Part shown: piece after piece, positions 1-9,193 of the stretch
How the letters are laid out: every line of letters starts with the position of its first letter
Numbering within the stretch: the stretch's first letter is position 1
Source of the DNA: Planctomycetia bacterium
Lineage (GTDB): Bacteria > Planctomycetota > Planctomycetia > Pirellulales > Thermoguttaceae
Assembly (NCBI GenBank): GCA_030537455.1
Contig: JAUNMR010000006.1
Span: 1 to 64,000, forward strand
DNA length: 64,000 nt
Direction of reading: 5' to 3'
Made by a program: the position numbers and the translations under genes
Notes under the pieces: model-generated
Seen by the model: the letters and a program-made list of their open reading frames with translations, nothing else
What the model was told of the DNA's origin: nothing
The model's database searches: none

Positions 1-1673
1 ACGACTACGTCTTTAGGAACCTGCCAGTCGCCCACGCCGCCGGTACGATAGTCTTTATCGAGAACGTCGCGACTCGCCTGGCGTAAATGACGATTGAAAA
101 CGTTCCCAAAGGGAGCGGAGCCCTGATATTTCGTTCCCCAGCATGCCTGAGCGCCGACGGCGAGCACGCGCGGCATATCGCCGTTATAAAACTTATGCCA
201 GGTCGTACACAAGACGCCAAACCTGTCGTTTTCGATGACGTTACCGGCGAGACTTCTGATACCTTCGAGATTTAACCAGGGACAAGCCAGGACGTCGAAG
301 CCAGATTCCGTGAAATAGTCGAGCGTCGGCCAAGTCTCGTCTTTCTTCGGAGCGCCGTACTGCCAATCGCAGATGATAATATCTTTCGGAAGCTTCTCCA
401 GTAGCCCGCGGGTCTTTTCGTTGCCCGAGGCGGTATAGCCGGGGAAACTCTCGCCCTCGATGAGCATATCGTGCCACATCATCACGCGACAATCGCGCTG
501 ATTGAGCAAGTTGCGAAAATAGGTTATCCAATCGGCGAGCGCGTCCGGATAGTCTCCACGACGCCGAGCCACGAAATTGGAGCCAGCCGAATAGGCTTCG
601 TCGCATCCGATGTGGAAATAAGGGGGTTGTTCGAAAGTCTCAAATAATTCCCAGACGCACTTTGTCAGTAGCTCTCGCGTAGCGGGGTTATAAACATTCC
701 ACGTCCATCCGTCAGGTTCGAAGAGCGGTTCATATTCGGGATGAAAATCGAGAATCGCATGTTTTCCAGAGGCGACACGAGCGCCGGGCGCGTGCCCGAA
801 CAGATTAAACTGCGGAATCAAACGCACGCCCAACTCTTTGCCGACTTTAACCAGTCGTGCAACTTCCGCCTTGGTCGTATGAAACTCGCTCCAGCACAGC
901 GCGTCGCACGCGTCGAAGGGAAAGACGCCCCAGAACTCTAAGACAATATAATTGAATTTATAATAAGCCGCGATGCGAATAGAACGCTCGATATCAGTTC
1001 CTTTGGTCTCAGGGAACCAACACAGGTGCAAACCGCGAAAACTCAACCGTGGGGCGTCGTCGACCTTAATCTCGGGGATAAAAAACGACGAATCGTCGAT
1101 CGTGGCGGAAACGGCAAAGGTCTCGGAAAGCTGGCGCAACGTCTTAAAGGCGTCGCGAATACCCGATAAATCCGAACCGGCTATGACGAGAGTCCCCTTC
1201 CATTGGTTGCGTCGCTCCACAATAGCGTCGACTGTCGCGTCCTTCGCGCTTGGATCAGCTAAGGCAAGCATACGATACGCGTTTGTGGTCTTAAAAAACT
1301 CGGCGTCGTCCGCAAGTCGTTGCGTAAAGTCGAGTAATTCTTGTGGAGCCTCGTCGTCTTGGCGCATAAATTCGTCGATAGAAAACCGCTCAAATACCAG
1401 TTCAACGCCGAAATCCTTCGAGGCGCTCGCGCGCAGAGCGTCTAAATCCGTCGCGTCAACCCGCTGGGCTTCATCGTTGGACGTTAAGAGTATGCAACGT
1501 AATTCGCGATTAAAAACAACGACGCCGTTACCGTACTGAATATCGCGCGGCGCAGGAATCAAGCGCGCATTGTAAAGCGCGACTTCCGACGTCTCGGGCG
1601 GTTCAAACGCAGAACAGAACGCATTAAACGCCAAGACGATTAGGGACGCTACTCCTAAAATAACAATTCTCAT
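1..1673 (-). CDS. GH20-like beta-N-acetylhexosaminidase, partial (C-terminus off the left edge)
   Basis: An open minus-strand frame runs from ATG at 1673 to the window edge (about 557 codons) with no stop. Residues 1-21 form a hydrophobic signal peptide, so the enzyme is probably exported. A GH20b-like N-terminal region is followed by a TIM barrel. The family's catalytic Asp-Glu pair sits in HIGCDE (D358, E359), with downstream Trp-rich segments such as MMWHD that normally line the sugar site. Family knowledge: such enzymes remove terminal GlcNAc or GalNAc by substrate-assisted catalysis. The third residue of the usual HIGGDE motif is Cys here. NagA at 20-21 kb could process the released sugar after phosphorylation. 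The class is fairly sure; the substrate is unknown. Confidence 0.85.
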   Translation of the reverse strand, partial: MRIVILGVASLIVLAFNAFCSAFEPPETSEVALYNARLIPAPRDIQYGNGVVVFNRELRCILLTSNDEAQRVDATDLDALRASASKDFGVELVFERFSIDEFMRQDDEAPQELLDFTQRLADDAEFFKTTNAYRMLALADPSAKDATVDAIVERRNQWKGTLVIAGSDLSGIRDAFKTLRQLSETFAVSATIDDSSFFIPEIKVDDAPRLSFRGLHLCWFPETKGTDIERSIRIAAYYKFNYIVLEFWGVFPFDACDALCWSEFHTTKAEVARLVKVGKELGVRLIPQFNLFGHAPGARVASGKHAILDFHPEYEPLFEPDGWTWNVYNPATRELLTKCVWELFETFEQPPYFHIGCDEAYSAGSNFVARRRGDYPDALADWITYFRNLLNQRDCRVMMWHDMLIEGESFPGYTASGNEKTRGLLEKLPKDIIICDWQYGAPKKDETWPTLDYFTESGFDVLACPWLNLEGIRSLAGNVIENDRFGVLCTTWHKFYNGDMPRVLAVGAQACWGTKYQGSAPFGNVFNRHLRQASRDVLDKDYRTGGVGDWQVPKDVV

Positions 1674-2007
1674 GTGTTCCTCTTACGTCGTTTCTTCATG
1701 GTACCGTGAATCGAGTTAATCGCAACGGTTCAAAATCATCGCACAACGTTGCCGACCTTATCTTGAGTATAACTAATAGTCGTAAAGAAAGTAAGGAACC
1801 CACGCCTATAATAACCAAACTTTTTAACCGACGATAGAACCGTCTATATCAACATTCTAGCGCCCGTGTATGTTGGCATATAACCAAGGCATAAAAAAAC
1901 GTTTGACGAATCCAGAGACTCGTCAAACGCTTCGTCAGAAAGAACGGCCAGGAGCCGTGATTGAGTAACGACCGACCAGTGAGCAACCGATCGTTACGTG
2001 ATCGGTA
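1674..2007. other. Intergenic region between the GH20-like and beta-barrel genes
   Basis: No convincing gene. The right part holds the terminator of the beta-barrel gene (1893-1929). The left part, AT-rich at about 1740-1860, must contain the promoter of the minus-strand GH20-like gene, but I could not pick confident -35/-10 boxes. Confidence 0.6.
1893..1929 (-). terminator. Rho-independent terminator of the beta-barrel gene
   Basis: A perfect 10-bp stem (1900-1909 with 1920-1929) and a 10-nt loop are followed on the minus strand by seven T residues (1893-1899). It lies about 80 bp past the stop of the minus-strand gene at 2008. Confidence 0.9.
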
Positions 2008-3546
2008 TTATCTTAGGAAGTTCTGGATAATGGAACCGTTGTCGGCGACGTCGAAGAGCGGACGTTTGGAATCGAAACTATTGCGAGCGTTACCGCCGAG
2101 GTACCAGACAATGCCCATCGACATATTCCATGTTTCTTCTTCACGATGCGTCAGACCGCGATCGGTCGGGAAGACGTAGTTGGCCATTGCTTTGATAGCC
2201 CAGGAGTCAGTGAGGGGCGCTTCGCCAGTAACGCCGACGATTCCTTGACTCCATTCAGTAACGCCGCCGTAGACGGTCGCTTCGCCACCCTGTTCAAAGC
2301 GTTGACGTATGAACATTGTGTAGTAGTCGGTACCGGTAGCGCGCGCTTCAATCGCCAGTTTGTTGTCGAGTTGCAACAGTTCGCACCAATCGTCATTGAG
2401 AGCAAAGGCGCCACGGAAACCGATATCAGTCGAACCGGCAAAGCTATAGGAGAGTTCAGCGCGCAACTGATGCAGGTCATATTTACGATAGTAACGATCG
2501 CTGACGGAGTCGAAGACCACGCCGCCGGTCCAGCCTTCATTGCAACCATTAGCACGGAAGAAGAGACCAGAGGTCCAGAAGAATTGTGTGCGTGAATCTT
2601 CGTCGTCAAAACCGTTCGCTTTAACGCCGTTGTAATCGGTAAAAGTCGTTCTTACGCCAGCTTGCACATAGAGATTGCCAAAGAGCGGCTGAGCGCTGGC
2701 CCAGTTGAGCGCCACATGAGCGCCAGCGTTGCCACGGTTTTCGAAATCCAAAGGACTACGCATCGCCATTGCGCCCGCTTCCAGTTGGGTGTTCTGCAGT
2801 AACCCACAGCAGGGGTCACAATTACCACCGTAGCACGAGCCCGTGCCACACATGCTTTGACCGTATGCAAACGCTGGAGGCGTATTACGATAACCATTCA
2901 CCGAATAATTACCGCCCGCGCCGTAGAATTGAGACGGATGATACTCCGCCAGACCAATTCTCGAATACGGATTGTTAGAAACCGCATTGCTGAAAACGCC
3001 AGGACGAGCTTGACGTTGCGCCGTATTGGCGCCTTGTTGTAATGCAGAGCTTTGCGGATAATATTCGGTTTGTGGCGCTTCGGTCGCTTGTAATCTCGCA
3101 GGCGCTTGCTCCACGGCGGGCGCGACGTCTTGAACGGTAGTATCCAGCGGCGAGGCGACGTTGTCGGCGTTGTAATCTTGTAGCGGTTCCGGGGTTAGGG
3201 TTTCATCGAATCCCTGATAATTAGCGGGGTCTTCCAGGGGAAGACTGTCTAATTGCGGCTCGGCGAGCAATTCACCCAAATCGTCCTGTTGCGACGCGGG
3301 AGTCAACGCTTGGGTCTGGCGAATAGCGCCGGCGCGAGTAGCGCGTGTAGCGCGCGGATTCACGCCCGATTGCGTCGCAGAGTAAGTGGCGATTCTCGCG
3401 CCATTTTGAGCGGCTTGCGCGTCGCCACTCCAGACGCTCAATAAAACGGTAAGCGCGCCAACAGCGACCTTTAACACGGTCGTTCCAGAGCTAATGTAGT
3501 CGCGTGATTTCTCGTCGCGCATGTTGTTAATCTTGACCAAACTCAT
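2008..3546 (-). CDS. Putative planctomycete outer-membrane beta-barrel protein
   Basis: 512 residues. The ATG at 3546 follows AAGGA with 8-nt spacing. A hydrophobic segment at about 22-45 ending in AQA looks like a signal peptide with a long n-region. Residues 50-230 are low-complexity and rich in Gln, Ala, Asn and Pro. A Cys cluster follows (C233, C238, C243, C246, C247). The C-terminal 260 residues alternate aromatic and polar residues as in membrane beta-strands (for example FGNLYVQAGVRTTF) and end at a conserved-looking WYLGG segment. This resembles secreted barrel proteins of planctomycetes (BBP7 or DUF6666-like); I cannot settle the family. Likely role: outer-membrane structural protein or porin. 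It is a single-gene unit with its own terminator. Confidence 0.6.
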   Translation of the reverse strand: MSLVKINNMRDEKSRDYISSGTTVLKVAVGALTVLLSVWSGDAQAAQNGARIATYSATQSGVNPRATRATRAGAIRQTQALTPASQQDDLGELLAEPQLDSLPLEDPANYQGFDETLTPEPLQDYNADNVASPLDTTVQDVAPAVEQAPARLQATEAPQTEYYPQSSALQQGANTAQRQARPGVFSNAVSNNPYSRIGLAEYHPSQFYGAGGNYSVNGYRNTPPAFAYGQSMCGTGSCYGGNCDPCCGLLQNTQLEAGAMAMRSPLDFENRGNAGAHVALNWASAQPLFGNLYVQAGVRTTFTDYNGVKANGFDDEDSRTQFFWTSGLFFRANGCNEGWTGGVVFDSVSDRYYRKYDLHQLRAELSYSFAGSTDIGFRGAFALNDDWCELLQLDNKLAIEARATGTDYYTMFIRQRFEQGGEATVYGGVTEWSQGIVGVTGEAPLTDSWAIKAMANYVFPTDRGLTHREEETWNMSMGIVWYLGGNARNSFDSKRPLFDVADNGSIIQNFLR

Positions 3547-3909
3547 CTGTTAATTCCTTATAACACGTTCTTTCTGACAGCGCCGCGCTTAGACGGCTTT
3601 CGTGTATTCGTCTATTCGACTCGCGTCGCTAGACGTTCGCGTGCGCAAATCACTTAGGGAACCTGCCCGCGCTATTAATCTTTTCGACCGCTCACAGATA
3701 AGGTTTAAAGAATAATCAGAAAAAAGCTTAAAATAAGAAAAGTTATTTTCATCCTATCTATTTTAACAACACAAGACTTCACCGCGCCCATTCCCCTTCG
3801 CTCTTCTGCGTTGCTAACGCACTATCAGATAAGCGTCTATTGAAAAAGGCGTCCACATAGCGTAAAGCCACTGAACGCCTTGTGTATAACATGCTTCTAA
3901 GTTCAATCG
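3547..3909. other. Intergenic region upstream of the beta-barrel gene
   Basis: No gene is supported. It holds the leader and promoter zone of the minus-strand beta-barrel gene and, at its right end, the terminator of the cysteine hydrolase (3843-3881). An AT-rich stretch at 3710-3775 could be promoter DNA; no confident boxes were assigned. Confidence 0.5.
3843..3881 (-). terminator. Probable terminator of the cysteine hydrolase gene
   Basis: AAGGCGT (3846-3852) pairs with ACGCCTT (3875-3881) over a 22-nt loop. On the minus strand it is followed by a T-rich tract. It lies just past the stop at 3910. The large loop makes it weaker than others here. Confidence 0.55.
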
Positions 3910-4506
3910 TTATTGAATTTCCGCCAGGAATTCTTCGACAGTCGGGACAGCGCCAAAAATCGGGCACACCTCTTTTTCCACGTACTCCTGGATCGCTTGT
4001 GAGGCGGCGCCACATGCGCTGGGAATGAGTCGGGTTTGAAACCCCTGGTCATAAGCGCCCCAGGCGGTCGCTTGCGCGCAAACGTTCGTGAGAAAGCCGG
4101 CTACGCCAACGTATTCGATATTCCAATCCTTGAGGATTTGTGCAAGATCGGTGTGAACAAACCCATTGACAGCACGCTTTCCCTTTAAAACGATCTCGTT
4201 CTGTCTTGGGGCCAACGCGTCAATAATCTGTCCTCCCCAAGAATCTGGAGCAAAGACGTCGCCCTGGAGCAGGTTGTTTAAAAGACCAATGCAAGAGTGA
4301 GACTTGATCCATTCGCGATCGAGCACAAAGGGACAATGGATAATGTGCGCGCGCTTTTCACGTGCGCCGTCGAGTAATTTCTTCGCATTTTCGAGCGTCT
4401 TATTGCGCGCAATCTCCTCACGAACCAAATCGTGAAGCTTGCCGCCTTCGGTGCAGAAGTCATTTTGAAACTCAATCAAAATAACAGCGGTCTTTTCAGG
4501 TTTCAT
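3910..4506 (-). CDS. Isochorismatase-family cysteine hydrolase
   Basis: 198 residues. The ATG at 4506 follows a strong AAGGAG. It has the cysteine-hydrolase fold: an N-terminal strand with IEFQNDF, K110 in the KRAVNGF segment, and the nucleophile C143 in GFLTNVCAQAT. Most relatives have Asp where this protein has E12 in the first motif. Family members hydrolyse nicotinamide, isochorismate, N-carbamoyl or related amides and ethers, and the sequence alone does not fix the substrate. There is no signal peptide, so it should be cytoplasmic. It lies 70 bp downstream of the ABC exporter on the same strand and may be co-transcribed with it. Family assignment is firm; function is open. Confidence 0.85.
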   Translation of the reverse strand: MKPEKTAVILIEFQNDFCTEGGKLHDLVREEIARNKTLENAKKLLDGAREKRAHIIHCPFVLDREWIKSHSCIGLLNNLLQGDVFAPDSWGGQIIDALAPRQNEIVLKGKRAVNGFVHTDLAQILKDWNIEYVGVAGFLTNVCAQATAWGAYDQGFQTRLIPSACGAASQAIQEYVEKEVCPIFGAVPTVEEFLAEIQ

Positions 4507-4576
4507 CTTTTCTCCTTGTTCAAAGGTATTGCGAGGGAGCGCGTTAGATCATACGTAACCGATGGAATCTTGAGCG

Positions 4577-6778
4577 CTAGTCGTCGCCAAGCGCCTCGCT
4601 CGCCCAAAGATTGGCGTAGAACGGCGAGTTCTTTAACGCCTCCTCATGCGAACCAATAAATTGAATTTTGCCCTCGCTCATGACGACAACGCGATCGGCA
4701 AGTTCAATGGCGCCGAGTCGATGCGTCACCAAAATCGTCGTGCGATTGCCGACGAATTTCTTCAACGCCTGGTGAATATACCGTTCGCTTTGAATGTCGA
4801 TTTGACTGGTCGCCTCGTCGAGTAAAAAGATCTTGGGATTCTTCAGTAGCGCACGCGCCAGAGCAATGCGTTGTCTCTGCCCACCGGAGAGCGCGCCGCC
4901 GCCTGGTCCCACGATTGTCGCATAGCCGTTGGGCAACTCATTACGAATAAACTCGTCGGCGTATGCGTCCTTGGCCGCCTGCATCACTTCCTCTTCTGTG
5001 GCGTCTAGACGACCGTAGCGAATGTTTTCGAAGACCGTGTCGTTGAATAAAACCGAGTCCTGGGAGACCAGTCCAATGAGCGCGCGTAAATCATCCAAGC
5101 GCATTTCCGTCGCGAGGACGCCGTCGAGTATCAAATGTCCGCTGGTCGGGTCGATAAAGCGCGGAATCATACTCAGCAGAGTACTCTTACCACATCCGCT
5201 CCTTCCTACAATCGCGATGGTTTCTCCACATTTAATTGTGAGAGAGGCGTGCTCCACGGCACATTTTGGCGCGTCGAGTTCCTTTTCGTCGGTTATATTC
5301 TGAGCGTTTGTGTCGGTCGTCGCGTCGTTTATAGCGCTCTTGCGACCAGAGAATCGCGCCTTAATTGCGGCAAACGCCTTGGACGCTTTCTCTTTGGCGA
5401 CGTCTTCGAATCGTACTCGCTTTTTACCTTGTGGTTGAGGCGTGGCAAGTTCTTCACGTGGATAAATATAAGAGACGTCTTGGAAAACCAGTTCTCTTGT
5501 AAACTGTTTGAAGGGTTTGGGATTGTCGCAATCGACAATAAGGGGCTTTCTATCAATGACTTCGTAGACGCGATCCGCGGCGGCACAAGCGCTCTGAATG
5601 TTCGTGAAAACGTCGGTGAGACGACGCGCCGGATCCGAAGCGCCAATAAGGAAACCATAAAAAAGCACCAGCGACCCAAGATCTAATGGGCGCGATGAGG
5701 TCGGAATCCCGAAAAGACTGGTCTTTTGATAGATAATTAAATAGGCGCCGGCGATAATCGCCAGGACTAACATCCCAATTCCCAAGACTTCGGTACTTGG
5801 ACTTGTGAGCGCGTCGTACTTTGCAGTCTTCATACCGCGTTGGAAATAGGTTTGGTTGGAACGCTGGAACTTCTGAACCTCGTAGTCCTCGCGATTAAAT
5901 GATTTAACGACACGAATAGCGCGGAAAGTTTCTTCTATTCTGGAATAGAGCGCGGCCATCTCCATCATGGCGCGACGTACTACACGCTTGAGCGATTTGG
6001 CCAGCCAGCGAATCAACAAGGCGGCGATCGGAACAAAGAGGAAGGTAAAGAGCAACAGCTGCCAGCTAACAATCGCGGCGCCGACTAAACATACGATCAT
6101 CTTTAAAGGCTCGCGCAACGCTTTACCGTAGATAATCGTCAGCCCGTTGGAGAGGGTTCCCATGTCGGAGGTAAAGCGCGTGGTGGCGTCTGATATGCCC
6201 TTCTGACTGAAGAAGTTCACTTCATATCCAAGCATTCGACGAAAGAAGAGGGAACGCAATTCTAGAGAGCCAAGTTGGCTTATACGCGAGGACAGGTAGG
6301 AATGGGTATATGTGCAAACGCTTTTAATTAAAGTTGTAACCAACACAAAGACCATGAGCATAACGACCGTCATAAATGGGTCGCTTGGCGTCCAACGCTC
6401 CACGTAAGGCTCCGCGGCGCGAAAGCTTTTGAGTCCCTTTTCTGTTGTAAGGATTTGTCGTTCCAATACAGAGGCGCTACGTCTGGTATTGGTCAGACTC
6501 TTCACGTCGGCGTCTCGTGAATTCTCAAGCCTGTCAATCGTCTCGTGCAACAGTTCCAGCTCGCCTCGCAGTTTCTCCAGCCTTTCCTCGCGCGCGTCTA
6601 TCTCCTTCGCATACCAGGTCGTAATCGAATCGCCCTGGAAGGACGCTTGTACCAGCGGGTAAACCGTCGCAATATTGCCTCCCCAGCAGATAGCAAGTAG
6701 CAGTGAAGAGACAATAACGCCTACGATATTCCACTTGTACTTTAACGTGATTTGTATGGCTCGCCAAAAGTTATGCAT
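4577..6778 (-). CDS. MsbA-like ABC exporter (fused membrane and ATPase domains)
   Basis: 733 residues from ATG 6778. A GTG at 6829 would add 17 residues that lie outside the conserved start, and neither site has a strong SD. The N-terminal half is a type I exporter membrane domain with six predicted helices. Between the first two helices is an insertion of roughly 85 residues rich in Glu, Lys, Leu and Arg, likely a coiled coil. The C-terminal half has Walker A GRSGCGKST (from residue 525), signature LSGGQRQR and Walker B IFLLDEAT. A charged linker of about 70 residues precedes the core of the ATPase domain. Known relatives flip lipid A-core or other amphiphiles across the inner membrane as homodimers. 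With an LptD-like protein in the same window, lipopolysaccharide export is plausible but not proven. Confidence 0.88.
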   Translation of the reverse strand: MHNFWRAIQITLKYKWNIVGVIVSSLLLAICWGGNIATVYPLVQASFQGDSITTWYAKEIDAREERLEKLRGELELLHETIDRLENSRDADVKSLTNTRRSASVLERQILTTEKGLKSFRAAEPYVERWTPSDPFMTVVMLMVFVLVTTLIKSVCTYTHSYLSSRISQLGSLELRSLFFRRMLGYEVNFFSQKGISDATTRFTSDMGTLSNGLTIIYGKALREPLKMIVCLVGAAIVSWQLLLFTFLFVPIAALLIRWLAKSLKRVVRRAMMEMAALYSRIEETFRAIRVVKSFNREDYEVQKFQRSNQTYFQRGMKTAKYDALTSPSTEVLGIGMLVLAIIAGAYLIIYQKTSLFGIPTSSRPLDLGSLVLFYGFLIGASDPARRLTDVFTNIQSACAAADRVYEVIDRKPLIVDCDNPKPFKQFTRELVFQDVSYIYPREELATPQPQGKKRVRFEDVAKEKASKAFAAIKARFSGRKSAINDATTDTNAQNITDEKELDAPKCAVEHASLTIKCGETIAIVGRSGCGKSTLLSMIPRFIDPTSGHLILDGVLATEMRLDDLRALIGLVSQDSVLFNDTVFENIRYGRLDATEEEVMQAAKDAYADEFIRNELPNGYATIVGPGGGALSGGQRQRIALARALLKNPKIFLLDEATSQIDIQSERYIHQALKKFVGNRTTILVTHRLGAIELADRVVVMSEGKIQFIGSHEEALKNSPFYANLWASEALGDD

Positions 6779-6988
6779 TGTTCCGTAATAATCTTGGTCT
6801 GTTCGTGTGATCTTCAAACCGCCACACACTCGGTTTGTCGTAGCGTGTAAGCTTGTAAATCATAGCTATTTTTTCAGCGTAACGATATATCGAAAGAGGG
6901 ATAATTAGGAAAGATATTCCAATTTTACGGCGTCAATACGAACTGAGTGGTCGCTCTTACCTTTTTCCATTGGGATTATAAAGAGATG

Positions 6989-7027
6989 AAAAAAGACCAA
7001 CCGTCACAGTTGTGGGATTGGTCTTTT
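6989..7027 (-). terminator. Terminator of the polytopic membrane protein gene
   Basis: A 10-bp stem (AAAAGACCAA 6991-7000 with TTGGTCTTTT 7018-7027) ends in a T tract on the minus strand, about 40 bp past the stop at 7065. It can also work on the plus strand. Confidence 0.85.
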
Positions 7028-7064
7028 CGTCAATTATGTCGTTACAAAGGAGCCGTTGAGTTTT

Positions 7065-8510
7065 TTAGATCCGACGAATACCATTTTTTCCGCCGGTCGA
7101 AGAGCCGAGACCGCCGCCGTTAGGACGTTTCGACTGACCAAGCGTGAGCTGTTCGGCATGTAAATGAGCGTCCGTAAATTCCTCCTCGCCCTTGTTCTTT
7201 TTCGTGGAACTCTTCTTCTCTTTCGGTTCCTTCTTGGTTTTAACGCGGCGCCTTTTGGCGGAACCAGACTTCGGCGTAGCGGTCGCCATGAGTCTCAGGA
7301 AGACGATAATTAGCGTGAGCGTAACCAGAAAGACGCCTAAAAACAGGAAGATCGCGGACCAATCAACCGCCGCGGCGTCTTCTAGCGCTTTAGGCGAATA
7401 GTAAGGCGCCAGTCGTAAGTTCTGTAGCCACTGGCGCAATGAGGCAAAGGCTCCGACCATTAGGAGATCACTAATCGTCATCCAGATTGCAAGGGTCCTG
7501 CCACTGACCTTCTTAATTTTAAAAAGGAGCAGGAAGAGTAGCGCCAAAAAGACCGAGAACGCCATCGTACCGATTAGCGCATACCAGAGAACCTGATTCC
7601 ACCCTTGCATGCTCGAAAGCTCTTGAGCCGTGCGTAGAAGATATTGTCCGAGCGTGGGGATCGCAATAAACAACCCCAGGAAAATAAATGCGCACGCAAT
7701 TGAAGTCACCGACCGCGGATAAACCTCGGGGTTCTCTTGGATGGGACCGCGCACTTTCTTACCGCCCTGCTCTTCCATCTCCAGTAAACGCAACTCCTCC
7801 TCATCGGTTAGAACGCGCGGTCCACGATAGAGATAGAAGGCGTCAAAGACCTGCCATGTGGCAAGGGTTAAGAAAGAGACGCCAGCGACAGCGCCGAATC
7901 TCAAGAAGATCGACATTTCGCGCCAATAGATTCCCAGCCCACTGGCGGAACCGAAACCACCGAGGGTGATCTCATGGCCTAAAATCGAGAAGGAATACGC
8001 GGAAGAACGCCATAGCTCTTCCCATTCGTAGGGTCGTTCAAATAGCGTCCATACGCTTGAGAAGACCAAGCCAATGGCACAGAAACATAAGGTCGCGACA
8101 GCGGAGAAGAAAGCGGTGTATAGTAGCTTTTCCTTCTTAGCAAAATGTGACGAAAGGTAACAAGCGTAATACGCGAACAACGCCACGGGCAAGATTCCCA
8201 GCCAATGCGCGGCCACAAGAATCGTGGAGGTATAGAACAACTTGGGATAAGCAAGTTGCACGAATAGCAACGGCACGATTCCTAGGTTAATCCCCAAGGC
8301 GATGAGAATCGGGGTCTGCTGAAAAAAACGTTGTGCCATACGTTTGGCGTTCATTCCGCCAAAGAGCCATAAGAGAATGGAGCACGGCGTTCCGACCAGC
8401 CAAATACCCATGGGGATAAGGTGTAAAGCAAAGCCAAGCGTCTTAAAGAACAGGACAAATAGGTATGGCGCTGACAAGCCCTGTGTCATAGCGTCGTCGA
8501 ATAGCGGCAT
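7065..8510 (-). CDS. Polytopic inner-membrane protein with a basic C-terminal tail
   Basis: 481 residues from ATG 8510, chosen because AAAGGG lies 8 nt upstream; a GTG at 8519 would abut that SD. I count roughly ten hydrophobic helices. Several His residues lie in or near membrane segments (FALHLIPMG, VAAHWLGIL, ILGHEITLGG), which would suit haem ligation, and the segment LGIVPLLFVQLAYPKLFYTS looks conserved. The last 75 residues are a Lys/Arg/Glu-rich soluble tail. I do not recognise it firmly; a cytochrome b/bd-like respiratory membrane protein is one possibility. It is single-gene, with its own terminator and a TetR-type regulator gene just upstream on the same strand (83 bp). Confidence 0.6.
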   Translation of the reverse strand: MPLFDDAMTQGLSAPYLFVLFFKTLGFALHLIPMGIWLVGTPCSILLWLFGGMNAKRMAQRFFQQTPILIALGINLGIVPLLFVQLAYPKLFYTSTILVAAHWLGILPVALFAYYACYLSSHFAKKEKLLYTAFFSAVATLCFCAIGLVFSSVWTLFERPYEWEELWRSSAYSFSILGHEITLGGFGSASGLGIYWREMSIFLRFGAVAGVSFLTLATWQVFDAFYLYRGPRVLTDEEELRLLEMEEQGGKKVRGPIQENPEVYPRSVTSIACAFIFLGLFIAIPTLGQYLLRTAQELSSMQGWNQVLWYALIGTMAFSVFLALLFLLLFKIKKVSGRTLAIWMTISDLLMVGAFASLRQWLQNLRLAPYYSPKALEDAAAVDWSAIFLFLGVFLVTLTLIIVFLRLMATATPKSGSAKRRRVKTKKEPKEKKSSTKKNKGEEEFTDAHLHAEQLTLGQSKRPNGGGLGSSTGGKNGIRRI

Positions 8511-8593
8511 GGAAAACACCCTTTATGAATTAATATAGCAGGACGTCTGGTTATTGACGTGGTCACGGTGAATTGAGTAGGAATCGGAATAAT

Positions 8594-9193
8594 TCACAGG
8601 CGACGCTTACAGTCCTCGATGTATGAATCGATCAGAGCCAGACATTCTCTACGATCCATCGTATCGGTCACGGTCAAGTTTAATACATATGACTCTAAGA
8701 TACAATAGAGCCTCGCGGCAATTTGATCGGGGTTGCCTTGGTCAAAATCGTTTTCAGCAATGGCGTCAGCGACGAGTTTGGTCAGTAGGAAACGAATGCC
8801 AAAGGTTCGCGGTCGCGCCTTGCGTCTCACGTCGGCGCCAGAGTACTTTAGCGACGTCAAATAATCGAGTACGACCGACAGGAAGACACGATTGTTCGTC
8901 AAGAGATTAACCGTCAGATGCAAGACATGCTTGATCTTGCGCACCGCAGAGTAGTCATGGCGATCAACCACTTTTCTCATGGCGTTCGACAATTTGTCCG
9001 TAGACTGTTTGATTGCGTAGACAAAGATTTGATCTTTGTCTTTAAAGTACTTGTAAATGGTCGTTCGAGAGATACCGCACTGATTGGCAATCTTTTGGTA
9101 AGTAACCCCCGCAAAGCCTTCTTGAGCAAATAGCTCAAACGCACGCTCTAAAATAACGACTCTGCGCTGATTGTGATCTACGTAAACAGTCAT
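8594..9193 (-). CDS. TetR/AcrR-family transcriptional regulator
   Basis: 199 residues. The N-terminal helix-turn-helix (about residues 30-57) matches the family: VTYQKIANQCGISRTTIYKYF followed by KDKDQ. The rest is an all-helical ligand-binding and dimer domain too divergent to predict a ligand. Family knowledge: these repressors usually control a neighbouring transport or membrane gene. Here the next gene downstream on the same strand is the polytopic membrane protein, and the upstream region with three inverted repeats (9479-9613) separates it from the ABC-2 operon, so either could be a target. ATG at 9193 has no strong SD. Confidence 0.9.
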   Translation of the reverse strand: MTVYVDHNQRRVVILERAFELFAQEGFAGVTYQKIANQCGISRTTIYKYFKDKDQIFVYAIKQSTDKLSNAMRKVVDRHDYSAVRKIKHVLHLTVNLLTNNRVFLSVVLDYLTSLKYSGADVRRKARPRTFGIRFLLTKLVADAIAENDFDQGNPDQIAARLYCILESYVLNLTVTDTMDRRECLALIDSYIEDCKRRL

